From: Halichoerus grypus
Lineage: Eukaryota > Chordata > Mammalia > Carnivora > Phocidae
Assembly: GCF_964656455.1 (NCBI RefSeq)
Contig: NC_135726.1
Location: forward strand, 3,048,001-3,112,000
Direction: 5' to 3'
DNA: 64,000 nt
Shown: piece by piece, positions 21,701 to 32,460 of the stretch
How positions within the stretch are numbered: position 1 is the stretch's first letter
Layout: the number at the start of each line of letters is the position of its first letter
Program-made: the position numbers and the translations under genes
The notes under the pieces: model-generated
Seen by the model: only the letters and a program-made list of their open reading frames with translations
Told to the model about the DNA's origin: nothing
The model's database searches: none

Positions 21701-22599
21701 CAGGGAGGGCCCCTGTGGACACTTGGCACCTCACGCTCTGCCCTCAGGCTGACTTCTCGCCTGGCCTCCGTCCATAGAGGCAGGGTTGCTATTGATGCAG
21801 GGGGGAGAAGTCAGCGTCCATGGGCCCACGCCAGGCGGGAGAAGGAAGGGGAGCAGATGTGCAAGCAGACGGATGACCAGTGTGGTAGAATGGAGGTGGG
21901 AGAACCTTCTGGAAACATGGCACCGGCTGAGTCAGTTTGGACAGGGCCTGAAACCTTGGGTGGTCCAGGGAGTGGAGAAGAGGGGAAGGAGCCGCATGCA
22001 AGGCACAGAAGACCAAGGCCCCACTGGGCTCCCGTGCATCCTCGGCTCTCCCATCCAAAGACATCACCCGGGATCCCCTCCGGGCTCATGGCCTGGGAGG
22101 ACCTGCCACTATTGGCAGGAAGCTTCTCTTCTCCTTCTCCCTGTCAGGCCCTGGGGATTGTCCCCAACCTGTCCCGTCCAGCCTCGTCTTGTAGAAGAGG
22201 GGTCAGAGGCCGGGAACGCATGGTGGGCTGTGCCCGGATGACGTGTCGATGGTGAGAGGCCTCCACCAGGGCCTCAGCACAAGCTTGTCCACTCCAGCAC
22301 CTCTGACGGTCACCCTGAGGACGAGGGAACGGGGGAAAGCTGGCTGCCGGGCCTGGGAGAGCACAGTGAGAGACAAGGGGCCAGGGAAGGTGGCCAGGGA
22401 GGCATGGCTGTGGAGCAAAGACTCAGACGGGGTCAGGGAACCCGGCGTGGCCCCCACTCTACCGCCTGCTGGTCTTGGGCAGGTCTCGTAGACCCCAGCC
22501 TTATCACCTGTCACGGGAGGTGGTTGGACAGGAGGCTGTCTGAGGACACCACCACCTCTGAAGGACACTGCGTGGGAACGTGCTCACCTCACCTCCCCC
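21701..22599. other. No recognised feature
   Basis: GC-rich unique DNA. Overlapping open frames on both strands show no domain, signal peptide or repeat, and are taken as chance in GC-rich DNA. Confidence 0.4.
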
Positions 22600-22760
22600 T
22601 GATGCCCCACAAGCGTCAGTTCTGGGGTCCAAGGTCACCTCCGAGCTACATGACTTCCTGACCTGATGAGTCTCCTTTCCCTTATTTGCAAAACGCAGAT
22701 AATAAGTGCATCCAGCCCTACAGGAGCAGTGAGTCTTCCGTGCACCAGGCATCGCGGGCT
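22600..22760 (+). repeat. MIR SINE
   Basis: 'ctacatgacttcctgacctg', 'atgagtctcctttcccttat' and 'ttgcaaaacgcagataataa' follow sense MIR. Confidence 0.6.
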
Positions 22761-22840
22761 CGACCAGTGCCAGCTTTTGTCACTGCCGTTTGGCCACCAA
22801 AAGAGAGCCTGAGCCGGGCCCCCAGCTCTCCAAATCTAAG

Positions 22841-22912
22841 TGGAGGAGGAGGAGGTAGAGAAGAGGGGGACAGGAGGAAGGGGAGGAGGAGGAGGGAGCC
22901 GGGAAGGAAGAA
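22841..22912. repeat. GGA-rich purine tract
   Basis: About 70 bases with imperfect GGA and GGAA units and almost no pyrimidine on the plus strand. It may form triplex or G-rich structures. A simple repeat. Confidence 0.8.
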
Positions 22913-24609
22913 GCTGGTTCGAGCGTGTGAGAAAGTGGCCCTAGGATCTCCAGTCCTCATTTCAAATGCGGGCTTTAATTACACATATGGGGCTGGCAAA
23001 GAAAAATATGAACCCCCAAGAGGGTCATGACCTCAGAATATGTTTTTAAATACACAGAGGAAATTCCCAATTTGATGCTGCTGGATGGGTAGTGTTTTTG
23101 TTCTTTCCCCTTGCTAAAATCTGGTGTGTGACCTTCAGCCAAAAAGCAATGCTACCTTGACACTCTGTGTTTAACATTAGAGAAGGGGCCTGGCTGGTGT
23201 TTTCTGCTTTGGTGAGAGCCTGGCTGGGGTGGACACGGTCATGCTCAGCGCACCTTCGTTTCAGACCAGAAGGACAGCACCACCTTAGGGAGTGGGAGGG
23301 AGCAGGGGAGGAGACCAAAACGAGAGCTAAGCGCATCGGCGATTTCCAGCACGAACAGTGAGGATGCTGCGTATTGTTTTCTGTCAGAAAATACATGCCA
23401 GATTCAGCATCTGACTTACGAGCAGGGTGTAACCTGGGCCACCGAGCCTGGTGGTCGGTTTCCCGGGCAACAAAACCATCCATGACCGCACTGCACTCAG
23501 TGAGCCACTTAATCAGGTCCCCACATTATTTGTGCCGCTTTAATCAACAAAACTTTTTTTGTTGCAACCATTTTTATGGAAATTTTTTTTTTCCCAAAAT
23601 GACTTGCACATTTCTCGGAGGGTTTGGGACATATTTTGAATTTCTCCAGATGCCACGGCTGTGAGCATAGGTCAGCACACTGTGGCTTCCACGGCGGCTC
23701 GTCACTCATCCCACCAGGAGCAAATCAGACAAGATCCCTGCCCGCAGGGCACAGACACTCCGGAAAAGAAAGCCAGCAGGAAAACAAAAAAACCCGTGGT
23801 GCTGGTGTTAGGAGGAGCAGGTGCGGAACCACCGCGAGGTTGGCCACTTTCCTCCGAGTCTCCGGGTCTTTGCCTCTGTACGAAATTGTCCAGCCTGCTG
23901 TTCCCTTGAGGATCCTCGGATTCGTGGTGGTAATAGTTTTCTTTCTCCTGTAGTCATCCTTGAATAGGAATTTCTGAGCAAACCAAAGGAAAGGCCCCGC
24001 CTTCCTGCGGACTGCTAGCTCACCCCCAGGCCCTCACCGAGGGCTGCGGGCCTCTCCGGCTGCCCGTCCATCCGTCCGTCCGTCTGTCAGTGCCTCCCAG
24101 AAGCTGGAAGCACAGGGCTGCTAGAGCAGGGCTGACAGCCAGCATTAAGTGGCACAGGTTGGGTTTTTAACCCATCGTGACGGCTCCAAATCTTTTTCAA
24201 TTTACTTTTAGATACTTGGTTAGATTCTGGAAGAGAAGTTCCTGCCTATTCGGCTGTGGCTCTATTTCTGCAGGATTCAGGCCTCTACGGGGTCCGTGGG
24301 ATTCAGCTTCGTTAGGGTCTGTGGGATTCGGGCTTTGATGAGGTCTGCTGCATTAACGAGGAACCTCAAAAATTAAGTGAATGGCAGCACCCGAGGAGTG
24401 CTTTCGTGGTGAAATTAGCATGGCTCTGCGAATCTGTCCTGCCCCTCCTCGAACCACTGGCTGCCCAGCCTTGGCCCTAAGGGGACAGGGCAGCACTGAC
24501 AGCAGGTCCCGAGGCCCCACTCTGCGCTGGCCCCCCGAGCGGGCTGTCCCGCTGCAGCTCCCAGGGGAGCCCCTCGCCCCAGGCCTGGAGCGGGATAGCC
24601 CGTGAGGGG
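22913..24609. other. Unique DNA, partly AT-rich; possible noncoding conservation
   Basis: No repeat family recognised over 1.7 kb. The parts at 22,960-23,080 and 23,480-23,680 are AT-rich inside a GC-rich neighbourhood and include homeobox-like TTTAATTA and TTTAATCA words and a short inverted repeat (about 23,548-23,567). Near 24,271-24,350 there are about three loose copies of a 26-base unit sharing 'gtgggattc'. No exon identified. Confidence 0.35.
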
Positions 24610-24790
24610 GTCACTGTCACTGCGTGACCTCGGCAAGCCACTTCGCCTCTCTTTCCACCTGAGTGTCCCCGTCTCTAAAGCGGGAATAACTGTACCCTCT
24701 GCTTCGTGGGAGCACAGAGGGGGTAAATGAGCTGTCCATATCCGATCAGCGGCACCCAGGCTTAAGTGCACGGTAACTGTTAGCTCTCCT
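24610..24790 (+). repeat. MIR SINE, near full length
   Basis: Sense MIR blocks in order: 'tgcgtgacctcggcaagcca', 'cttcgcctctctttccacct', 'gagtgtccccgtctctaaag', 'cgggaataactgtaccctct', 'gggggtaaatgagctgtcca', 'acggtaactgttagctctcc'. Confidence 0.8.
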
Positions 24791-25005
24791 CGTTATCACT
24801 CACGTCTAGTGTGGGAGGACCCGGTGCAAGCGCCTGCCTATCAGAACACACCTATGAGGAATGAATCTTCCACGGTTGTGCTCCGTCATGCATTAGAATC
24901 ACCTCATGACCTTGAACATTCCCAGTGCTCCAGCCAATACACACCAACTGCCAAATAGATGCCAGGGTGCAGAATCCAGGCAGCGGTAGATGGTAAAGCT
25001 CCCGG

Positions 25006-25285
25006 GTGATTCCTGTGTGTGGCCCATTCGGGGAGCCCGGGTAAATCTAGCACAGAGGCTCCCAGAGTCAGGTCCCCAGATTGGCAGCATCAGCATCACC
25101 TGGGAACTTGCTAGAAATGCAGATTCTGAATCAGAAACTCTGAGAGTGGGGCCCAGCCATCTGCACATTAACACGACCCCCACCCCCCACCCCGTGATTC
25201 TAATAGTGCGAGAGTTTGAGAACTGCTGATCTAGAAGGTTCTAAGAAGAAGAAAACATAGCCTTTATCAGGTTCAACTAAAAATT
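25006..25285 (+). repeat. Left arm of inverted duplication (contains MER5A)
   Basis: The left arm of an inverted repeat whose right arm lies at 26,055-26,318. The central 90 bases (25,083-25,172) match the reverse complement of 26,145-26,234 with only three differences. Homology continues less perfectly on both sides: leftward through a 'gtgtgtggccca' block and rightward through 'tctagaaggttct'. The core of the arm is a MER5A copy (25,045-25,235). Confidence 0.75.
25045..25235 (+). mobile_element. MER5A (hAT MITE)
   Basis: Nearly full-length MER5A running from 'agcacagaggctcccagagt' to 'gagtttgagaactgctgatc', with 'cagcatcacctgggaacttg' and 'ctagaaatgcagattctgaa' inside. Compared with the copy at 15,275 it lacks a segment between 'gattct' and 'gaatcag'. 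The copy at 26,098 has exactly the same gap. Confidence 0.88.
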
Positions 25286-25289
25286 GTTT

Positions 25290-26054
25290 TCACAGCATGT
25301 GTTTTGAAGCAGGGCAAGGTGTCAAGGAGCACCCCATCATCGCTCCCACCCCGTGGGGCCTGGGAAGAACATGAGGCCAGCTGACCATGGGATGCTGGGC
25401 TGGTTCTCCCTCCCCCCCGAACCAGCGCTAAGTCCACCACCGACACGCAGGCGCACCTCCCCGCCCCGCAGGAAGCAGAGCATATCCCAGCCGTTCCTCT
25501 CCCGTCTGGGCTCTGCCCTGGGGACGATAAAGGCAGCCCTCGGCTGACGGAGGCTCCGCTGCTAATTAGATCCAGATGCAGCCTAATGAGCCCGCAGGCC
25601 GCCCGGCCTGGACCTGGCAGGCGCTTGAGCCCCTGGCTGCCCAGGAGGGGTGCGTCTGCACAGGGAGGAGGGCATGGGCGCCCCAGGCCTCCCTGTCCAC
25701 AGGCGCGGTTGGTGACTGTAGTGTGCGGAGGGCCACCCCGGGGAGGGGACAGGAGCACCTGCTGAGTGAGAGAGGACACAGCTTAAAACAACTGTGTGTG
25801 CTAGAGCCATAGCAGGGGCGCAGGAGGACCCGTGGGGGCCACCGAGGGTCCACTGGGAGGCCCTTCTCCTGTGAGCCCTTCTCCGAGCCCATCACCTCTG
25901 CTGGCTTCTGAACCCTCCCGAAGGGGCCTGTCCCACGGGCTCCCAGGCCCAGCTGCTTCCCTGGAAACCATCAGGCGGAGAGGGGCCCACGCTGGGCTGT
26001 ATGGCCTGCTTGGGTCTCCGCAAGGCCTGTCCCTCCCCTGAGACTTGCTCAGGG
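25290..26054. other. Spacer between inverted arms; no recognised feature
   Basis: GC-rich unique DNA (about 760 bases) lying between the two inverted arms. No exon or repeat recognised. Confidence 0.4.
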
Positions 26055-26318
26055 ATGAAAGAAGTGTGTTTTCCCCTGCTCCTGAGAACCTTCTAGACCA
26101 GTAGTTCTCAAACCGTGCCTCCGTCAGAATCACCCGGAAGGCCTGTTAATGTGCAGATGGCTGGGCCCCACTCCCAGAGTTTCTGATTCAGAATCTGCAT
26201 TTCTAGCAAGCTCCCAGGTGATGCTGTTGCTGCCAGTCCAGGGACCCAGCTCTGAGAGCCTCTACTCTGGATTAACCTGGGCTCCCCAACTGGGCCACAC
26301 ACAGAAATCAACAGAGAA
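26055..26318 (-). repeat. Right arm of inverted duplication (contains MER5A)
   Basis: Inverted partner of 25,006-25,285. The reverse complement of 26,145-26,234 equals 25,083-25,172 at 87 of 90 positions. Outer parts are less alike (roughly 75-85 percent by eye). The MER5A within it spans 26,098-26,275. Confidence 0.75.
26098..26275 (-). mobile_element. MER5A (hAT MITE), inverted copy
   Basis: Reads 'ccagtagttctcaaaccgtg', 'gtttctgattcagaatctgc', 'atttctagcaagctcccagg', 'tgatgctgttgctgccagtc' on the plus strand. Shares its internal deletion with the copy at 25,045, about 1 kb away in the opposite direction. Confidence 0.88.
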
Positions 26319-26389
26319 GGCCTCAGTGTTCCCCTACCACCCACCCTCCTTCCCAGAAATTAGGAAAGCGTGGACTTTGGGGTGGCCAC

Positions 26390-26450
26390 CCATATTGCAG
26401 ATGAGTAAACTGAGGTTCAGAAAGCTCAAGGACACACTTGGGGTCGCTCC
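26390..26450 (-). repeat. MIR SINE core fragment
   Basis: 'attgcagatgagtaaactga', 'ggttcagaaagctcaaggac' and 'acacttggggtcgctcctag' follow antisense MIR core. Confidence 0.6.
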
Positions 26451-26929
26451 TAGTCAGGCCCCACCTGGTTTCAAACAGCTGCTGTTCCCATTAAGTCCTG
26501 TGGCCTCCTTAGTCCTCTGTCCCCACCCTGCCATGGTCTTGGGGTGGAGGGTGTCTTCCAGGAGTGAGGGCCGCTTCTTATTCTCTGGGGCCTGAGGTGG
26601 GCGACCCTGACGAGTCCAGTGGCCCTCATCCAAACTGCGCTCAGACACCCACGTCCCTCGTATCTCGTGGCTCCGTCTCTTCCATCACTGACTTCCGTGG
26701 TCAACACGTGCATCTGAGCCAGGCTGGCAGAAGGGCAGAGGGCATGGAGCACGGTGGGGAGGTTTGGCCTGGACGTGGCATCCCTCATTTCTGCTCACGT
26801 TCCGTGGATACAGTCTGGCTCGTGGCCTCGCCGGACTGCAAGGACCGCTGGGAAACATGGTCAGGCCTGAAATCGGTTTTGAACAGCTAGCTGATCTCCA
26901 CCACGATGCAGCTTGAGCCAGGTGGATTC
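26451..26929. other. No recognised feature
   Basis: Unique GC-rich DNA, no match. Confidence 0.4.
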
Positions 26930-27465
26930 CACCCCCCAAAAGAAATGAAAACGTTTGCACAGAAGACTTGCCACGAACGTTCACAACGGCCTCAATCCTG
27001 AGAGCCCCAAACTGGAGACCCTCCTGATGTCCATCTGCAGGAGGAGGAAGGGGCAGGCAGGGGCTCTCCGCCCTGAGGAGTACTACTCAGCACTCAACAT
27101 GCAGGCAGTGCTGATGCGCCACAGCCCGGATGAACCTCAGAGACATCCCAGTGAGTGAAAGAAACCAGCAGCGGACGAGGACATTCATATGATGCCATTG
27201 TATGAAAATCTAGAGCAGGCGAAACCACTTTCCAAGTGAGGAAAAGCAGACTGTGGCTGCCTGTGGCCAGGGTGGAGCAGGGCTGCGGAGGGCGGGAGGG
27301 GCTTTCCAGGAGGCTGGACGTGCGTCATGTCTTCTCGGGGAGCGGGTGGGGGACATGGGTGGATGCGTTCGTCAGAAGTCATCAGGCTGCACCCTCGAAA
27401 TGGATGCGCTGTATTGTAGGCAAATACTCCTCAGTAAAGTTGATTTACAAAGAAAAACGTGTAGA
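26930..27465 (+). repeat. Old L1 3' end, GC-drifted
   Basis: Ordered weak matches to L1 3' end: 'gaaatgaaaacgtttgcaca', 'gaacgttcacaacggcctca', 'ggagtactactcagcactca', 'gatgaacctcagagacatcc', 'gtgagtgaaagaaaccagca', 'tatgatgccattgtatgaaa', 'gctgtattgtaggcaaatac', 'tcctcagtaaagttgattta'. Compared with the copy at 15,718 it has picked up many G and C changes. Confidence 0.75.
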
Positions 27466-28834
27466 TATGTGTGTAGCTACCCTGCTTCAGGGGTAACTGT
27501 GTCCACGTTTTCTGCCCCACCCCACGGGAAGCTCCCCGCCGAACCTTCTCTGCCTCCCCGCCAGTGCACACCCCGCGTACCGCAGCTCGCTCAGCGCGTC
27601 CTCCTGGAACGAGATCAGTTTGATTTAAAGTCTCCCAGGCCCTCCGAACCGCCCAAGCTGTTAGGCGTGCAGAGCCGGTGCACCTCCCAGACGGCTCTGA
27701 AGTGACGTGGGGCGGGAGTTTGCCGGCGCTGGCCCACTCCTGTTCCTTCGGCCAGCTGGGCCCACCTCTGAGTCTCCAGTGCTGGCCAAGGGCACGTCCG
27801 CTGCACCCACACCCGTGCCCCCAAGTCCCCTGGCCTCGGACTGCTGTTCTTCCCCGAGTCCCTGCCGACCTTTGGCTTCACCCCTTAGTTTCCTTTAATC
27901 CTGGTCCCCCAGACAGCAGGCCTTGCAGGTCCCCACGACTGCTCACCTCAGCCCTGGCCTCTTTACAGGGCTGGCCAGGTTTCAACCACGGGACGGGTCG
28001 TGTCCCCAGGCAGAAATCCAGAGTCACGGGGGGCCTAAAACGTATCTCACCTGGACAGAAAAAAAGGTTCACAGGACCAATTGGATGGGTCTGAAGTCAG
28101 ACCTGGGATCTGTGGAGATGCGCAGAAGATCCAGGAGAGGCGGGGATCACCTTGCTTTGTCTGCCCACCTCCCCTTCCCAGGACTAGGAACCTCCCGCCT
28201 CCGTCGGAGTCCCATGTTTCTGGCAGGAGTCACCACATCTCGCGTGACAGCTCCCCTTGGCCAGAGATGGTTGGGCTGAGGATGGGGACCTGCCCCATGC
28301 GGGCCGGTCAAACAACACTGACACCCAGCCAGCACCACGGGTTTTAAGAGCCAGCCGCAAGCCACGCGGAGCCAGCGGACCCTCCCTGGGTCTTTTCTGG
28401 GCCAGAAATGAGTGCAAGGCTTGGTCCTTCCTGATCAGACAAAGCTTCTGGGCACAGGTCAGGACAGGAAGGTGACCAGTTATCCTGCTGGGATAGGAGA
28501 GCAGTCTGTGGTGTGAAGACCCCTGGAGAGACCACAGAGAGAGCCACGGAGAGAGCCACAGAGGTGGGTGTGATGGCCTCCTCGTCCGTGGTCCAGTCAT
28601 GCCTTGGGGAGCTTCTCCGCCCTTCCCTTGCTTCCTACGGTTTCACCCTTCCATAGCCAGAGACATTTCAGGGTGGCATGTTCAGGGTGGCTGCTCAGGG
28701 CCGCCTGCAGAATGAAGCAGAAGTCAGGAGCCAGTCAAGGACACCCCTCTTCCCAGAAGGGAGAAGGGGGTCCACATCCCAAGAAGACGAGAAACCATGA
28801 GCACAGGAGAGAGAGATCAGCAAACAGGCATCCC
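27466..28834. other. No recognised feature
   Basis: GC-rich unique DNA. A small tandem set of three 12- to 13-base units ('gagagccac' type) lies at about 28,528-28,563. Overlapping open frames show nothing recognisable. Confidence 0.4.
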
Positions 28835-29095
28835 CTGGTGCAGGCCCGGCTCCCCTTGTCTGGCTCCCCTCCTCTGCTGTCTTTCCCTCTGTGTTGCTCC
28901 ACAAGGACATCTGTCATCAGATTTGGGACCCGCCTGGGTCACCCAGGACCAGCTCCTCCTCTCAATACCCTTCACCTCATTGCCTATTTTTGCCTTACAA
29001 GGTAATAGTCACCCCTTCGTCAAATCAAGTCACAGTCACACATTCTACGGATTAGGGTGTGTCATATCTTTGGGGGCCACCTTTGAACCTACGAC
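28835..29095 (-). repeat. MaLR/MLT1-like LTR, antisense
   Basis: 'ccacaaggacatctgtcatc', 'agatttgggacccgcctggg', 'ggattagggtgtgtcatatc' and 'tttgggggccacctttgaac' follow the antisense 5' part of the LTR-type repeat also seen at 13,245. Confidence 0.6.
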
Positions 29096-29289
29096 ACAAC
29101 CTTCGAGTGTTGGAATTGGGCGAGAACTTGGAGGGGCTTCTGCCAACCCCCTTCCCGCTTACAAATTGGAAACAAGGGCACAAAACAAGTCATTTATACA
29201 AGAAGTTGGGGCGTGGGTGCACGAGTTACAGGGTGGGGACAAGCGCCCCAGTCAGAGCATCCCCGGAGAGGAAAAGGTTGCTCAAAATA

Positions 29290-30110
29290 CTAATAACAAC
29301 CGTAGTGGGAGTCGGGATAACCCGTCAGATATTTACTGAGCATTTACGTTGTGGCAGCGCTGCATGAGGGCGCTGGGTTCGGAACCGAGAACAGAACTTG
29401 TCTTCCTGATGGAACTTACCTTCTCGCCAGAGAAACAGACCACAAAATATCCTGCGTGTTCGATAGCAAAGCGCCAAGGAAGGAGAGCCATCAGAATCGG
29501 GGGGACAGGAGGGTTGGGGGGGTCATAAACTCGGAGCTTGGGAGGCCAGGGGAGCCTCCCTGACAAGGGGTCGTGATTGAGTAAACCCAGAAGGAGGGGA
29601 GGGAGGAGACCTGGGGAGAACATTGCAGAGGGAACAGAATGTGCGCCACCCTGAAGCCAATGTGGGCCTGGCACACTGGAGGGTCAGCCAGGCCACACAG
29701 CCGGAGCAGAGAGGCGTCTGGGCTGTAACAGGCAGGAGCGGGAAGAAGCCGGGCACCGGGGGCCTGGCAGTCATGGTAAGCTTATTGGCTTCACGGCAGG
29801 GTGTTTTGGGTGGATGTGTTCTGGCTTTTCGTGTGAGCATTCTGGCTAATGTGGGAACAGAGCCTAGGGCAAGGGCAGAAGCAGGGAGAAACTGGCAGGT
29901 ATTAGGGTGAGGAGGAGGGGGGCTTAGACCGCCCGAGGTAAAAGGGAGGTGGCAGAGGGGGCTGGGTCCGGGACCAGCGGGATCTGCACCAGGACTGAAC
30001 GTGGCATGTGAAGGACGGAAGAACAAGGCCGACCCCAGGGCTTTTGGCCTGAGCAGCTGGAAGGAGAATAGTCATGTATTTTCTCTGATATCCAGCTGTG
30101 GACAGAACAG
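29290..30110 (+). repeat. Long ancient dispersed repeat, class uncertain
   Basis: Ordered match to a roughly 1-kb mammalian repeat I know from consensus: 'tttactgagcatttacgttg', 'gaaccgagaacagaacttgt', 'gatggaacttaccttctcgc', 'gaacattgcagagggaacag', 'gaacgtggcatgtgaaggac' and 'gcttttggcctgagcagctg'. I cannot name it with confidence. A shorter copy of its first 120 bases is at 31,310-31,430. Confidence 0.5.
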
Positions 30111-30294
30111 TAAAGGCGCTTGCCTTCTGGGCTGTGCAGGCCAGTGCGGGGGCAGCTCTCAGAAAGAAGACAAGAATTAAAAAAATGCATGTAAATTATA
30201 ATAAGTGCTTTTAAAGCAAATGAGGAAAATGCATTCCATAAAAATATTAGCTCTTGGTGGGCAGGAGTGCCTTGCTATCCCTACCCACCGACCC

Positions 30295-30385
30295 CCCCCC
30301 CCCCGCCATGGCCCGGCGCCTAGAAAGTGCCCAGCAATGCAGCATCTGGTGGTCAGTAAATATCTGCTGAAAAACAAATGAAAAA
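30295..30385 (+). repeat. L2 LINE 3' end
   Basis: 'ggcgcctagaaagtgcccag', 'gtggtcagtaaatatctgct' and 'gaaaaacaaatg' follow the L2 3' terminus. A 13-C run precedes it at 30,292-30,304. Confidence 0.55.
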
Positions 30386-30399
30386 GGACAGGGCAGGCC

Positions 30400-30610
30400 A
30401 CAGTCATCGAGCCTACATGTGTGTCAGGGAGTGCACACGGGGCTTTTGTATGCAGCATCTCAGGCCATCTCCGCAATAGCCTCTGAGGACAATACTGGCG
30501 GTATCCACATTTTATTGATCAGAAAATGGAGTCCCAACGAGGCTAAAAATTTACTCGAGATCAGCTAACCAGCAAATGGAATGTAAACCCAGGCAGTCTG
30601 GCTTCAAGGA
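30400..30610 (-). repeat. MIR SINE, near full length
   Basis: 'gtgtgtcagggagtgcacac', 'ctccgcaatagcctctgagg', 'tccacattttattgatcaga', 'aaatggagtcccaacgaggc', 'aaacccaggcagtctggctt' follow antisense MIR including the 'aacccaggcagtctg' hallmark. Confidence 0.75.
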
Positions 30611-30679
30611 CCCTACTTTTAACAGTCACATGATTCTGCCCCAGTTAACCTTCCATCCAGCCATCTGTCCTCTCAACCA

Positions 30680-31310
30680 TCCTTTCATCCATCCATCCAT
30701 CCATCCATCCATACATCCATCCATCCAGCTACCCACCCACCTACCCAACCACCCACCCAACCATCTACCCAACCATCCATCCACCCACCCACCCACCTCC
30801 CACCCATCCATCCACCCAGCTACCCACCCACCCCCCCATCCATCCAGCTACCCACCCACCTACCCAAACACCCCCCCACCCACCCACCCATTCATCCACC
30901 CAAACACCCCCCCACCCACCCACCCATTCATCCACCCACCCACCCATCCATCCACCCACCTACCCACCCACCCACCCATCCATCCACCCACCCATCCATC
31001 CACCCACCTACCCACCCATCCATCTATCCACCTACCCAACCATCCACCCATCCACCCACCTACCCACCCATCCATCTACCCACCTACCCATCCATCCATC
31101 CATCCATCCACCTACCCACCCATCCATCCACCCACCTACCCACCCATCCATCCACGCACCCAGCTACCCACCCACACAGCCATCCACCCAGCTACCTACC
31201 TACCCAACCATCCATCCACCCACCCAACCACTCACCCAGCTACCTACACCCTATCCGCCCATCCACTGAGCCATTCAGTCAAACATCTCCTCAACCATCC
31301 AGCCATCATC
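30680..31310. repeat. CCAT/CCAC/CTAC tetranucleotide array
   Basis: About 630 bases of tetranucleotide units switch between CCAT, CCAC and CTAC and between pure and mixed blocks. A 36-base unit is duplicated at 30,862 and 30,898. The minus strand carries repeated GGGT runs, several with four G3 tracts (for example 30,963-30,977). A 250-residue Pro/His/Thr frame across it is a repeat artefact. Confidence 0.95.
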
Positions 31311-31430
31311 CATCCAAGCACTCATTGAGCACCAGCTGTGTGCCAGGCACTAGAGATATGATAATGAACAAACCACACATGCTCCTCATGTTCTTGGAAA
31401 TTCCAGCCTATAGGAGGAGACCAACATGAA
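31310..31430 (+). repeat. Dispersed repeat fragment (same family as 29,290)
   Basis: 'actcattgagcaccagctgt', 'gtgccaggcactagagatat', 'gataatgaacaaaccacaca' and 'tgctcctcatgttcttggaa' match the start of the family seen at 29,290. Confidence 0.55.
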
Positions 31431-32059
31431 AGTTGAACCTAGGAGGATTAGTGGTGTGAGCCAACGAGTATAAACAGAGACACATCTGTTGGTTGTGGAA
31501 TTGGCTCCACCTGGAATGAGCTGTCATTGCACATGGAAGCCAGAGCTCGGCCTGGAATGGCTGAGAATATGCTCAAAAAAGTCCTGCCGTGACAGGGCTG
31601 ACCCAGGAGCAAAATTGTGAAATCATGCAGCTTGTCCATAAACCTCTCTCTCTGTTTGGAAACTTCCAGCACCCACACCAGGGGTTCTCACGCTATCCTC
31701 TGAATGCCAGAGCCTCCCACTCAGGCTTCCTGAGCTCCAGAATTCTCTCTTCCTTCTAGCTTACTTGTCCCCTACTCCAGGACCTCAAGTACCTGCAAGT
31801 GTTGAACCCCAATCCCTGTTAATATGCTAATGATGATCCCCCATCCGAGGAGCAGAAGGGTTAGGACACAGGAAACAGACCCTGCTCTTCAGAAGGTCTT
31901 GAAGGGAATGTCTCAAGCGATGGCCTTTCTGGCCCTGCATAGGGTAGTCCAATTTGACCACCCAACCTCCATGACTCCTGCTTCAGGGATGAATCTCTCG
32001 GTTTCCTCTGGGATCTGTCCCTTCCGTCCTCTCACTCCACGAGATTCAAGTGTGGGTGA
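31431..32059. other. No recognised feature
   Basis: Unique sequence. Part of it (after 31,880) may be the 5' continuation of the LTR-like element at 32,060. Confidence 0.35.
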
Positions 32060-32460
32060 CACCACCCCCCAGTTCCAGGGGTGAACACAGGACCCAGACC
32101 CAGACAACCCGAGTCACAGTGACTGGTTCAGAGATTTCTCAGGATCCAGCCTGTAAGTGTCACCCCTATGGTGTTGCTGGAACAGCGGAGAACCAATCAC
32201 ATTCTTCACCCTGACCTGACCAAACTGGTGCGTTTAAGTCCAGAGTTGCCAGAGGCCAGTACACAGAGAAAATGAAACCAACCTAGAGCAGAGTAGAACC
32301 AAGGGAAGGGAGAGGGGCAGACTGTCACATGATCCAAGTGCCTGGATCCAACTGTGCCTGAACTCCTGGGTTGGGGGACCTTCTATTATGAGTCACAGAG
32401 TCTGTTGTTTTTATTACTTAAACGTGAAATGAGTCTCAGTCACTGAAAACTGAAAGAATC
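32060..32460 (+). repeat. LTR-like ancient repeat
   Basis: 'acagtgactggttcagagat', 'cctggatccaactgtgcctg', 'ttctattatgagtcacagag' and 'cactgaaaactgaaagaatc' match in order a common consensus ending in 'gcaaccgaaagaatcctgac'. The family name is uncertain. The layout resembles an LTR with a degraded 3' end. Confidence 0.5.

Noticed and set aside
24880..25005. An additional MER5-type copy left of the inverted arm
   Set aside because: The phrases 'gcattagaatcacctcatga' and 'agctcccgggtgattcctgt' fit MER5 weakly, but the middle does not, so I left it out as a feature.
30680..31310. Telomere-type repeats
   Set aside because: Units are CCAT and CCAC, not CCCTAA.
30576..31328. 250-codon plus-strand frame rich in Pro, His, Thr and Ser
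   Set aside because: It is produced by the CCAT/CCAC array. Tetranucleotide repeats stay open in every frame when the units lack stop codons.
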